Origin: Bacteroidota bacterium
GTDB lineage: Bacteria > Bacteroidota > Ignavibacteria > Ignavibacteriales > Ignavibacteriaceae
Direction of reading: 5' to 3'
DNA: 64,000 bases
Assembly (NCBI GenBank): GCA_021824565.1
Contig: JAKAKL010000109.1
Location: 39,593 to 103,592, forward strand
Within the stretch, counting starts at the first letter, position 1; every line of letters starts with the position of its first letter. The translations under genes and the position numbers were made by a program. Of this stretch, positions 7,733 through 16,117 are shown piece after piece. A model generated the notes under the pieces. That model searched no databases, had not been told where the DNA came from, and saw only the letters and a program-made list of their open reading frames with translations.

Positions 7733-8901
7733 AAAAGCTTATTATAATTTTAATTGGATTATCTACACTATGTTTCAGCCAGAAAAAAATTTCTAAAAGT
7801 CATCCGGAAACAAATCTTACATGCAAAACGTGTCATTCTTGTGAAGTTCCTACAAGACAGGATCCTTGTTTGAACGCTTGCCCGCGCGCTTCTATGGTTA
7901 CGGTTTACCAATCCGCAGAACAAACAAAAAATGTTGTTACGCTTGGAGATATTTCTAAAAAATATGAGCCTGTAATTTTTCAGCATAGAATTCACGCTGA
8001 GATGGCGGAGATGTCCGGCGGGTGTGCAACATGCCATCATTATAATACAAGCGGTCCGATTCAGCCTTGCAAGAATTGTCATTTGCTGAACAGAAAAAGA
8101 GATGATATAAGCAAGCCTGATCTTGAAGCTGCTTACCATAGACAGTGTATTACATGCCACCGTGAATGGAGCCATCAGAATAGCTGCGTTTCATGTCATG
8201 CATTAAAAAATACGACGCAAACTGCTTCACAGTTAAAAGCCGCTCAAACGCTTGAAACGAAAACTCATCCCAAATTAGTCGAGCCTAAAAAACTGGTGTT
8301 TGAAACAAACGACAAAGACGGCAGGCTGGTAACTTTCTATCACGATGAGCACATAAATATTTTCGGCGCTAAATGTATTAATTGCCACCAGCAGCAAAAT
8401 TGTTCGATGTGCCACGATAAAGATAAAGTGAGCAGCATAAATTCTCCGGAAGGCATGCCGGTAAAGATTCAGAAAAGCAAATCGGAACATCATAAGCCCT
8501 GCTTTGCATGCCATCAGAACGATGATTGCAGTTTATGTCATCAGCAAAAAATTGCCGGACCATTTAATCATGAGATTAGAACGGGCTGGGCTTTGAACAG
8601 ATTCCACGAGAAGCTTTCCTGTACTAAATGCCACGGAACAACGTACAAATTTGTTAAGCTCGATAACAACTGTGTAAGCTGTCATAAGGATTGGAAAGTT
8701 GGATCTTTTAATCATCAGATAACAGGTTTGAAACTTGACGAAAACCATGTCGAAGTAGACTGCGCTGATTGCCATGCGAATAAAGATTTTTCCAAGACAC
8801 CTGTTTGTACAAATTGCCATGATGATAAGAGTTTCCCGAAAGATAGACCCGGGAAGTTAGTTTCTTCAGTTCAGACTAAAACGATGAAAAGTGTAAAATA
8901 A
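7729..8901 (+). CDS. 13-haem c-type cytochrome
   Basis: 390 residues with a Sec signal (MKKLIIILIGLSTLCFS) and thirteen CxxCH haem-binding motifs, so a periplasmic or surface electron carrier. In order they are CKTCH, CATCH, CKNCH, CITCH, CVSCH, CINCH, CSMCH, CFACH, CSLCH, CTKCH, CVSCH, CADCH and CTNCH. Spare histidines spaced before many motifs (FQHRIHAEM, FYHDEH, PFNHEI, SFNHQI) suggest bis-His ligation as in cytochrome c3/c7 types. After the first motif there is an extra cysteine-rich segment, SCEVPTRQDPCLNACPR, not of haem type. It overlaps the NrfD-like gene by 4 nt and is probably the electron exit or entry of that complex. The terminal acceptor is unknown. Confidence 0.93.
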   Translation: MKKLIIILIGLSTLCFSQKKISKSHPETNLTCKTCHSCEVPTRQDPCLNACPRASMVTVYQSAEQTKNVVTLGDISKKYEPVIFQHRIHAEMAEMSGGCATCHHYNTSGPIQPCKNCHLLNRKRDDISKPDLEAAYHRQCITCHREWSHQNSCVSCHALKNTTQTASQLKAAQTLETKTHPKLVEPKKLVFETNDKDGRLVTFYHDEHINIFGAKCINCHQQQNCSMCHDKDKVSSINSPEGMPVKIQKSKSEHHKPCFACHQNDDCSLCHQQKIAGPFNHEIRTGWALNRFHEKLSCTKCHGTTYKFVKLDNNCVSCHKDWKVGSFNHQITGLKLDENHVEVDCADCHANKDFSKTPVCTNCHDDKSFPKDRPGKLVSSVQTKTMKSVK

Positions 8902-8947
8902 AAAATTATTTCTTGTTCGCAGATTTGATGTTAGGCTCTTGATTAGT

Positions 8948-10822
8948 ATGAAGATGATGGTTACGAAAATAGGATCAAAATTAATTCTTGTCGTGGGAAT
9001 TACCGCATTGTTGACAATAGGAATTTTTTCCTACTTCAACATACGCTCTCACAGCGCAAGCCTGCTTGCTGAAGTTGAGCAGAGCGCCAACCAGCTAAGT
9101 GAAACAGTAATTCACAGCACCCGCTACGATATGCTTCTTAATCAGCGCGACAGGATCAACAAAATAATTAATACGATCGGCGAGCAGCCTAGTATAAGAA
9201 CGGTGAGAGTAATAAATAAATCAGGCGCGATTATTTATTCTTCTCATCAGGGTGACATCGGCATGCTCGTCGATAAAAACGAGGAAAGCTGTTATGCTTG
9301 CCACGCCGCTAATAAGCCGCTGGAACGACTTCCGATAAAAGGAAGGACAAGAATCTTTAGACCGGTTCCCGCTTCGCCAAGAGTTCTCGGAATTATAAGT
9401 CCAATTTATAATGAAGAATCCTGCTGGCAAGCAGACTGCCATGCGCATCAAAAATCGCAGACAGTTTTAGGTGTTCTTGATATTACTATTTCGCTTGAAG
9501 AAGTAGATAAACAAATTCAAAAGAGCGAGATGGAAATAATTATTTTTGCTATTACCGCCGTTATTGCGTTGAGTTTTATCATCAGCTTTTTTGTGCGGCG
9601 ATGGGTTGTAAAGCCTGTTAATGAACTGCTGAAGGCGACGAACCAGGTTGGTGTTGGAAACCTGAATTATATTATTAAAGACAAACGCAAAGATGAGCTT
9701 GGTATGCTTGCAAGATCATTTAATAACATGACCCAAAAATTATCCGAAGCAAGGATGCAGCTTTTCCAATCCGATAAGATGGCGTCGCTTGGAAGATTAG
9801 CCGCAGGCGTTGCCCATGAAATTAATAATCCGCTTACAGGAGTTTTAACATACAGCAGCTTCCTTCTCAAAAGAACTGAAAATAATCCCGAGCTTCAAGA
9901 AGATTTAAAAGTTATTGTAAGGGAAACAAAGCGAAGCAGGGAAATAGTTAAAAGCCTTCTTGATTTTGCCCGCCAATCAGTCCCGAAAAAGAATGAAGCG
10001 GACATCAACGAGATTATTAACCGCTCTATTTCTGTAATTGAAAATCAGCTTACTATAAATCACGTAAAGCTTAATAAAAATCTTAACGCTAATCTTCCTA
10101 CTATAACCGTAGATGCGAACCAGATGCAGCAGGTGTTTATTAATTTGATTGTAAATGCGGCGGACGCAATCGGGCAAAGCGGCGGCACTATCTCAATCTC
10201 GACTGCCTTAATAACTCTTTCTCCTTACGGTATTACTCATATTAAAAAAGCGATCTGCCCTAAGCGCCATGACTTGATCGATAATGAATACAAAATTGAC
10301 GGAATGCCTTCGATCAAATTAAAAATTATTTCTTCGCTCGGCGAGAATATCGTTCACTTCGATCCTGTTTATGGGAGGAACCATCATTCAACTGTTATAA
10401 ATGAATTAAAGGACGACGCAAAGGTTGTTTGTCCGCAGTGCAGCAGTTCGTTGATGGAAGAGAATGAAAAATGTCCGCAGTGCGGCTCTCCGATTTTTAA
10501 TTTTGAAATTCCCTCTCAAGGAAAGTTTGAGGCATGTACGAAGCGAAGCTGCGGATGGCAAAGATGGGACGCGGTCGATAACGAAGGCAAACGCGAATAT
10601 ATCGAAATAAAACTTTCGGATACCGGATGCGGAATTGCTAAAGAAGATTTAACCAGAATATTTGAGCCTTTCTACAGTACAAAAGGACAGAAAGGAACAG
10701 GACTTGGACTTTCCGTTATTTGGGGAATTATCGATAACCATAACGGAACTATTAAAGTTGAAAGTGAAATTAATAAAGGCACAACCTTTACGATTCATCT
10801 TCCTCTAAAGCATGTAAGATAA
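8948..10822 (+). CDS. Haem-motif sensor histidine kinase with zinc ribbon inserted in its ATPase domain
   Basis: About 624 residues. Helix 1 (about 11-32) and helix 2 (about 197-217) bracket a periplasmic sensor region that holds CYACH (115-119) and a longer-spaced CWQADCH (from 159), both preceded by NEESC; they look like c-type haem sites. HAMP follows, then HisKA with His290 in GVAHEINNPLTG. The ATPase domain has the N-box (NLIVNAADAI) and DTGCGIA, FEPFYSTKG and GTGLGLSV, but about 130 residues are inserted between N-box and G1 box. That insert contains CPQC...CPQC and CTKRSC, a zinc-ribbon pattern. It sits 46 nt after the cytochrome and 3 nt before a response regulator. Start: ATG at 8948; an in-frame TTG at 8939 is possible. 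Confidence 0.9.
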   Translation: MKMMVTKIGSKLILVVGITALLTIGIFSYFNIRSHSASLLAEVEQSANQLSETVIHSTRYDMLLNQRDRINKIINTIGEQPSIRTVRVINKSGAIIYSSHQGDIGMLVDKNEESCYACHAANKPLERLPIKGRTRIFRPVPASPRVLGIISPIYNEESCWQADCHAHQKSQTVLGVLDITISLEEVDKQIQKSEMEIIIFAITAVIALSFIISFFVRRWVVKPVNELLKATNQVGVGNLNYIIKDKRKDELGMLARSFNNMTQKLSEARMQLFQSDKMASLGRLAAGVAHEINNPLTGVLTYSSFLLKRTENNPELQEDLKVIVRETKRSREIVKSLLDFARQSVPKKNEADINEIINRSISVIENQLTINHVKLNKNLNANLPTITVDANQMQQVFINLIVNAADAIGQSGGTISISTALITLSPYGITHIKKAICPKRHDLIDNEYKIDGMPSIKLKIISSLGENIVHFDPVYGRNHHSTVINELKDDAKVVCPQCSSSLMEENEKCPQCGSPIFNFEIPSQGKFEACTKRSCGWQRWDAVDNEGKREYIEIKLSDTGCGIAKEDLTRIFEPFYSTKGQKGTGLGLSVIWGIIDNHNGTIKVESEINKGTTFTIHLPLKHVR

Positions 10823-10825
10823 TTT

Positions 10826-11632
10826 ATGAACAAGCAATTTGACATACTGGTTATTGACGACGAGCAGGTAATTATTGATGCGTTAAATAAGATATGTTCG
10901 ACCGAAGGGTTCAGAGTTGATTCGTCCATTGAAGCAAAGGAAGCGCTCGAAAAATTATCCAGGAATTCTTACAAAATTATTGTCTGCGATATTATGATGC
11001 CCGACGTAGACGGGTTTGAATTTCTTGATGAGACTATTAAAAGAAAAATCTCTTCGCCGGTTATTATGACTACCGGTTATTCTACGGTTGAGAACTCAGT
11101 AAGATCATTATATAACGGCGCAATCGACTTCATTCCCAAACCTTTTACCGCCGACGAGATTCTGAATTCAATTATACGCGGACTTAGGTTTTCGGAGATT
11201 CAGAAAAAAATTAGTTCGACTTCAAGCGAGAAGAATGACTCGACTATAATTTACGTTCCGTGTCCTGCAAAATATTTCAGGCTTGGTTATTCAAGCTGGG
11301 CGTCTGAAGAAAATACGGGATCGATATTAATTGGTATTACGGATTTATTTTTAAAAGTTGTTGAAAGCCTTGAAGAATTGGATCTTTATAAAATAGATGA
11401 AGAGATAATCCAGGGAAATCAATGCGCCGCGCTGAAATCAAAAGACGGACTTGTTCATAACATTTTGTCGCCGGTTACCGGTAGAATTATTGAAAGGAAC
11501 GAAGAGGTACTAAAAGAAATAAATATTATTGAGAAAGATCCTTACTTCAACGGATGGCTTTATCGTGTTATTCCTTCGGAAAGCGAATACGAATTGAAGC
11601 AGCTTATTCCGTGCAGTTCGGACAGATTTTGA
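10826..11632 (+). CDS. Response regulator with GcvH-like output domain
   Basis: 268 residues: a receiver domain (acid pair Asp11/Asp12, phosphoacceptor Asp55 in CDIMMPD, Lys105 in PKPF) followed by a domain resembling glycine-cleavage H protein. The second part shows the H-protein outline (RLGYSSWASEENTGSILIGITDLF, then LSPVTGRIIERNEEV, then DPYFNGWLYRV). Where H proteins carry the lipoylated lysine, eight residues before the P of APVSG, this protein has Gly, so it should not be lipoylated. There is no DNA-binding domain. It follows the kinase by 3 nt and is its likely partner. The output role is unknown; interaction with the membrane complex is an inference from context. Confidence 0.85.
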   Translation: MNKQFDILVIDDEQVIIDALNKICSTEGFRVDSSIEAKEALEKLSRNSYKIIVCDIMMPDVDGFEFLDETIKRKISSPVIMTTGYSTVENSVRSLYNGAIDFIPKPFTADEILNSIIRGLRFSEIQKKISSTSSEKNDSTIIYVPCPAKYFRLGYSSWASEENTGSILIGITDLFLKVVESLEELDLYKIDEEIIQGNQCAALKSKDGLVHNILSPVTGRIIERNEEVLKEINIIEKDPYFNGWLYRVIPSESEYELKQLIPCSSDRF

Positions 11633-11644
11633 AATTATTAATTA

Positions 11645-11658
11645 ACGGCTGAAGCCGT
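11645..11658. repeat. Small hairpin between the two response regulator genes
   Basis: ACGGCT and AGCCGT arms enclose GA, a compact perfect hairpin in the 53-nt gap before the second response regulator. It has no T-run, so it is unlikely to be a full terminator and may modulate relative expression or protect mRNA ends. Similar short hairpins occur elsewhere in the window (21934, 22828, 23523, 32788). Confidence 0.5.
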
Positions 11659-11685
11659 AGTAAAATTTAATCAAAGGAGTAAATT

Positions 11686-12834
11686 ATGCCACTATTAATT
11701 ATTGCAGTAATATTGTTCGTTATTGCTGACGTCTTGATCAGGCAGATCAGCAAAAGAGTACGCGAACAAAAAGAAAGAAAAGACCGCGAAGCCGCTTTGG
11801 CGGTAAGCCTAAACCTGGATTTTACCAGAGAATCAAAAACATTGAAGCGGGTTGAAGTTGTTAATCCCAAAGCAAAAATTCTTTGTGTTGACGACGAGCC
11901 TGTAATACTCGACAGCTTTAGAAAAATTCTTGTGCTCGACGGTTATTGTGTCGATACGGTAGAGACCGGTCAGGAAGCGCTTGGATTAATTCAATCGCGT
12001 CATTATGATTTTGTCTTTACTGATCTTAAAATGCCGCAGATGGATGGAGTAGAAGTTACTAAATCAGTAAAACATCTTCGCCCTGATATTGACGTTGTTA
12101 TCATAACCGGATTTGCGACGGTTGAAACGGCAGTTGAGTGCATGAAATTCGGCGCGATGGATTACGTTCAAAAACCATTTACCGAAGATGAGCTTCTTGA
12201 GTTTGTCAAAAAAATATTAATTAAAAGACAGGATAGAATTCAGAAGCAATTAAAGCCTAAAGTTCACATCACTCATTTGACCGGCTCGAAGCATTTTAAA
12301 ACTTATGAGTTCGCGATACCTGGCGGAGTATTTATTTCTGCCGGTCATTGCTGGACAAGTATGGAACAGGACGGAACCGTAAAGATTGGCGTCGACGACT
12401 TTGCTAAAAAGCTTATTGGAAAAATCGATTCAATAGATTTTCCAAATCTTGGTATGATTGTAAAAGCCGGTCAGCCTTTGTTTACGGTAAAGCAAGGGAA
12501 CCGTTCGGTTACTTTCAATTCGCCTTTATCCGGAAAAGTTACAAAGCTTAATATGCCGCTGAAGAATGAAATGGAATCTCTCGACATTACACCTTACGAA
12601 TCAAACTGGGTTTGCATACTCGACGCTGAAAATCTTGATACTGAAATTAAAAATCTAAAGATCGGCAAGACAGCTGTTGCTTATTACCAGGAAGATATTG
12701 ACAGGCTGATTGCTTTAAGAAAAAAATCCGGCGGCAGTTCTTCAAACAATTATGACGAACTCCAGGAAGGGGAATTTGAAAAGCTTAGCGACACTGAATT
12801 TTATTCAATGGTCAGCGAGTTTTTTAAGAAGTAA
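11686..12834 (+). CDS. Membrane-anchored response regulator with GcvH-like output domain
   Basis: 382 residues. An N-terminal hydrophobic helix (PLLIIAVILFVIADVLI) and a basic, charged stalk (about 20-60) precede a receiver domain with Asp69/Asp70, phosphoacceptor Asp113 in FTDLKMPQMD, and Lys in QKPF. The C-terminal half is a second GcvH-like domain (GVFISAGHCWTSMEQDGTVKIGVDDF, NSPLSGKVTKLN, YESNWVCIL). The lipoyl lysine position is Asn. No DNA-binding domain. A membrane-tethered receiver with a non-catalytic H-protein fold suggests control of a membrane complex by contact, not transcription. AAGGAG precedes the ATG by 7 nt. The C-terminal tail is acidic and variable. Confidence 0.86.
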   Translation: MPLLIIAVILFVIADVLIRQISKRVREQKERKDREAALAVSLNLDFTRESKTLKRVEVVNPKAKILCVDDEPVILDSFRKILVLDGYCVDTVETGQEALGLIQSRHYDFVFTDLKMPQMDGVEVTKSVKHLRPDIDVVIITGFATVETAVECMKFGAMDYVQKPFTEDELLEFVKKILIKRQDRIQKQLKPKVHITHLTGSKHFKTYEFAIPGGVFISAGHCWTSMEQDGTVKIGVDDFAKKLIGKIDSIDFPNLGMIVKAGQPLFTVKQGNRSVTFNSPLSGKVTKLNMPLKNEMESLDITPYESNWVCILDAENLDTEIKNLKIGKTAVAYYQEDIDRLIALRKKSGGSSSNNYDELQEGEFEKLSDTEFYSMVSEFFKK

Positions 12835-12842
12835 ATTAATTT

Positions 12843-12867
12843 TTCCGGCTGCCTTAAGCAGCCGGAA
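12843..12867 (+). terminator. Hairpin at the end of the six-gene operon
   Basis: Ten-base arms TTCCGGCTGC and GCAGCCGGAA enclose CTTAA, right after the stop of the last operon gene. The following bases are AT-rich (TTAAAAAT) but not a clean T-run, so termination efficiency is uncertain. Confidence 0.6.
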
Positions 12868-12898
12868 TTAAAAATAGAGCTTCTATTTGACTTATCTT

Positions 12899-13339
12899 CG
12901 ATTTTTGCTTCAAATTCGCATATTTATTGTCAAAATGTCCACATAAATTCTTTTTACGTGCACATTTTAACTATTTACCTGCGGATTTATTCTATTTATA
13001 CGCACGTTTCAGATATTCATAAACGCATTAATTCTATTTATAAGTGCATTTCAGATATTCACACATACATTTATTCTATTTATAAATTCATTTCAGATAT
13101 TCATGCTGAAAGTAATTCTTTCCATTTGCACGTTTCAGATATTTATAATCACATTTATTCTTTTTATGATAGCGTTTTAAGTATGTATGACGGCATTTAT
13201 TCTTTAAATAAGAGCGTTCCAGTTATTTAAGTTATCATTTATTCTATCCATGTGTGCATCTCAAGTTTTTTTATTAATAGTTATTCTTTAGAGTTATGCG
13301 TCTAAGGAATTTTCGTAAACACTTCATCTTTTGAAATAA
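12899..13339. repeat. Array of about 21 degenerate 21-bp units (42-bp higher-order period)
   Basis: From 12899 to 13339 the sequence divides into 21 consecutive units of exactly 21 bp with no insertion or deletion. Two alternating unit types are visible: one with core ATTCTATTTATA, the other with core TTTCAGATATTCAT, each usually starting RCATTT or GCGTTT, which gives a 42-bp super-repeat clearest at 12980-13110. Outer units are more diverged. Because 21 is a multiple of three, a repetitive frame of 90 codons opens at 12958-13230, but it lacks a ribosome site and family resemblance and I treat it as non-coding. The array fills most of the gap between the operon terminator and the macro-domain gene. 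Role unknown. Confidence 0.8.
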
Positions 13340-13461
13340 ATATGAAGATTTTAAATTCAGCATAATAATCAGCATGTTGAGAAAAAAATTTTTGAATTCA
13401 TTCTTGTCTTTTTTCTCATGTTTATATTGAACAAAGTTTTTGATAACTTGCTGAGGATTAT

Positions 13462-13998
13462 ATGAGGTCGGAAATGGAATCAATCATATATAATAAAATT
13501 GAAATTGTTAGAGGAGATATTACAAAGCTGAATGTTGATGCGATTGTTAATGCCGCCAACACAAGTCTGCTTGGCGGAGGCGGAGTAGACGGCGCAATTC
13601 ACCGCGCTGCCGGGCATGAACTTCTTGATTACTGCCGAAAACTTAATGGCTGTCGAACCGGAGAATCAAAAATAACTCCCGGGTATAAATTGCCTGCAAA
13701 CTTTGTAATTCATACCGTTGGACCAGTCTGGCGCGGCGGCGCGCAAAATGAACCAATGCTTCTGCAAAGCTGCTATAAGACTTCACTAACATTGGCAGTC
13801 GAAAATAAAATAAAGACAATCGCTTTCCCCGCCATCAGCACGGGTATTTACAGCTACCCGGTTTACGATGCCGCTAAAATTGCCGTAAGAACCACTTTGG
13901 ATTTTCTTCAGAATAATTCTTCTATTGAAAAAGTTATTTTTGTCTGCTTTGATGAAAGAACTTTCCACGTTTACAAAGAGGTAATTGAGGAACTATAA
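13462..13998 (+). CDS. Macro domain protein (O-acetyl-ADP-ribose deacetylase type)
   Basis: 178 residues, a stand-alone macro domain of the YmdB/MacroD type. RGDITKLNVDAIVNAANTSL (17-36) followed by LGGGGVDGAIHRAAG contains the Asn and the catalytic-type Asp of ADP-ribose-binding deacetylases; ISTGIYSYP forms the second phosphate loop. It probably hydrolyses O-acetyl-ADP-ribose or mono-ADP-ribosyl groups in the cytoplasm. TGAGGATTAT before the ATG at 13462 supports that start; an internal ATG at 13474 also has GAGG upstream. It is monocistronic, next to the 21-bp array. Confidence 0.93.
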   Translation: MRSEMESIIYNKIEIVRGDITKLNVDAIVNAANTSLLGGGGVDGAIHRAAGHELLDYCRKLNGCRTGESKITPGYKLPANFVIHTVGPVWRGGAQNEPMLLQSCYKTSLTLAVENKIKTIAFPAISTGIYSYPVYDAAKIAVRTTLDFLQNNSSIEKVIFVCFDERTFHVYKEVIEEL

Positions 13999-14061
13999 AA
14001 TTTAATATTTCATTTCTTTCATGGACAAATATAATTTCTATCCGGAGTTGCTGCCGGGAAA

Positions 14062-14679
14062 TTAATTCTTCCCGTCGGTCTCGATTGTAAAAGGCAGTTT
14101 TATTTTTTCCCATTTCATATAAGCAATTGCCGAATTGGGTTTGCCGTTCGAAGTTACCGTCATATTTTCAAAAGTGTATGTAAGCCATTCATGATATGCC
14201 GTCTGCTGCGGCGCAACGGAGAGCCTTAAAGCATCCTGAGCTTCGTTATAAGTAAATGCGCCCCATTGATCGGCAACTTTATTGAAAATTATCGTCCAGT
14301 TCTTTTTTGACGGGATAATAAAAAAGCCGTAAGAACCGGCAGGCAAGCTCTTGCCGTTTATTTTTACTGCTGTCGAGAAAGTAATTTTCGTAGCTTCATT
14401 TGCACCGGCGCGCCAAACTTTATCATAAGGCACCAATCCTCCCCAAATCTTTCTGTTCTTTACTCCGGGTCTGCTGTAGGAGATCGTTACATCCGTCAAT
14501 CCGATTGTTTCTTCAATGGACGCTTTCGGGCTTACTCTAACTTCCTTGTTCCAGCCGGGCTCTTTTATTTCTTTCTGGTTATTCTTTTTCATCTGCTGAC
14601 CGCTTGCCGTAACGACCATAGACATAAATAATATTCCGATTAAATAAATAACTCTGCTCCGCGCCGCAATGTAATTCAT
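14062..14679 (-). CDS. DUF2911 family exported protein
   Basis: About 205 residues. A hydrophobic N-terminal helix (VIYLIGILFMSMVVTASGQ) predicts export. The rest matches DUF2911: RVSPKASIEETIGLTDVTISYSRPGVKNRKIWG, PYDKVWRAGANEATKI and AGSYGFFIIP, which together define that family of Bacteroidota secreted proteins. Its biochemical role is not known. The ATG at 14679 has GGAG seven bases upstream and is preferred over a TTG at 14703. It converges on the macro-domain gene and lies downstream of the aminotransferase on the same strand, 66 nt apart. Confidence 0.88.
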   Translation of the reverse strand: MNYIAARSRVIYLIGILFMSMVVTASGQQMKKNNQKEIKEPGWNKEVRVSPKASIEETIGLTDVTISYSRPGVKNRKIWGGLVPYDKVWRAGANEATKITFSTAVKINGKSLPAGSYGFFIIPSKKNWTIIFNKVADQWGAFTYNEAQDALRLSVAPQQTAYHEWLTYTFENMTVTSNGKPNSAIAYMKWEKIKLPFTIETDGKN

Positions 14680-14745
14680 ATAGTGCTCCGTCAATCTGTG
14701 CAAAAATATTTTTGTTGAAACTTTAATACTGATTATGAAAATAAT

Positions 14746-15876
14746 TTAAATAATATTTTTTAAGACACCGGTTACTTTATCAATTTCCTCTTTGTTGTTA
14801 TAAAAGTGCGGAGAAAATCTAACATAGCCTTCGCGAACCGCACAGTGAATGTTCTTTGCAGTTAATTCCTTAAATATATTTTGAGAATTATCGTGTCTGA
14901 AAGAAACAATTCCGGAAAGATTTTTAACATCGCAGTTTTTTAGAACTGGACTAACGCCAATCTCCTGCAGTTTGTTGATTAAGTACCGGGAGTTACCTAA
15001 AACAGATTCTTCAACTTTATCAAAGCCAACTTCGTTGAAAAACTTTATAGAAGCATTCAACGCATATATTCCAAGAGTGTTCAAAGTTCCGCCTTGAAAG
15101 CAGTCGGCGGTTGTCTTTAGCTTTAAATCATAATTTAAAAGATTCCACGCGTCATCAACAGAAAGCCAGCCGATATATTTAGGAGAGATGTTCTGCTGAA
15201 GCTTTTCGGTAATATAGACAATTCCAAGTCCCTGTAAGCCGAGCATCCATTTCTGGCTTCCCGCCGATAGGAAATCGATATTGCATTTTTGCACGTCCAA
15301 TCTTAAAGCGCCTAAACCCTGTATCGCGTCGACTGAGAAAATAATTCCGCGCTGTTTACAAACTTTTCCAATCTCTTCAATATCAACTCTGTAACCGGTT
15401 AGAAACTGCACCTGGCTTATCGAAATTAATTTTGTGGACGGTTTAATGCTGCTGATTACATCGCCGGCAGTTACAATTCCGTCATGCGATTTTACGAAGT
15501 CGATCTCGACGCCTTCTTTCTGCAGGTTAAGAAAAGGATAAACGTTGGCGGGAAATTCAAGATCGTTGAGTAAAACTCTATCGCCTTTTTTCCAGTTAAC
15601 GCCCTGCGCAATAATATTTATTCCGTTTGTAGTATTATCCACAAAGGCGATTCTGTCAGGCGAAGTATTTATCATCAAAGCCAGATTGTTTTTGGTTTCT
15701 TTAATGATTGCTTGAAGAGCTAAATAATCGTCGATGTTGGCTTCGCTTTTTTCATAAAGAATTTTTGCGATGCCTTCAAGGACTCTTTCAGATAAAGGTC
15801 CGGTGGCGGCGTGATTAAAATAAATTTTTCCGCTGCGCAAGTATGGAAATTCTTCGCGAGCTTCAATAACGTTCAT
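14746..15876 (-). CDS. Class V aminotransferase / cysteine desulfurase-like PLP enzyme
   Basis: 376 residues. The PLP lysine is Lys209 in SAGSQKWMLG, with Asp183 and Gln186 in FSVDAIQGLG, the class V fold signature; NHAATGPLS at 21-29 is the substrate-side loop. This is the isopenicillin-N epimerase/selenocysteine-lyase-like branch. I see no obvious mobile-loop cysteine in the place used by IscS/NifS, so a desulfurase role is doubtful and the substrate is unknown. Cytoplasmic, no signal peptide. It diverges from the Lon-like gene across a 240-bp spacer that contains the palindrome AACATTAATGTT. Confidence 0.85.
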   Translation of the reverse strand: MNVIEAREEFPYLRSGKIYFNHAATGPLSERVLEGIAKILYEKSEANIDDYLALQAIIKETKNNLALMINTSPDRIAFVDNTTNGINIIAQGVNWKKGDRVLLNDLEFPANVYPFLNLQKEGVEIDFVKSHDGIVTAGDVISSIKPSTKLISISQVQFLTGYRVDIEEIGKVCKQRGIIFSVDAIQGLGALRLDVQKCNIDFLSAGSQKWMLGLQGLGIVYITEKLQQNISPKYIGWLSVDDAWNLLNYDLKLKTTADCFQGGTLNTLGIYALNASIKFFNEVGFDKVEESVLGNSRYLINKLQEIGVSPVLKNCDVKNLSGIVSFRHDNSQNIFKELTAKNIHCAVREGYVRFSPHFYNNKEEIDKVTGVLKNII

Positions 15877-16117
15877 ATAAGTCCCTGTGAAAAAACTTTT
15901 AAAAATTTAACTATCAATATAATGCAGAATCAAGTTTAATTATAAGAACATTAATGTTATAAAGCGGGTTTTGTCTCTATTTTTAAAAAGAGTTAATTTT
16001 ATTATCAAGATGAGTTGATACTTATATAAATTGAACAGACGATAATACATGTGCTAAGATTTCATGAAATAAATAATAACCAATTCTGCAAAACTTCAAC
16101 AAGAAAGAAGGCAAATC

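Noticed and set aside
12958..13230. 90-codon repetitive open frame in the first array
   Set aside because: It only follows the 21-bp periodicity (heptads like IYSIYTH, VSDIHKR), has no ribosome site and no family resemblance.
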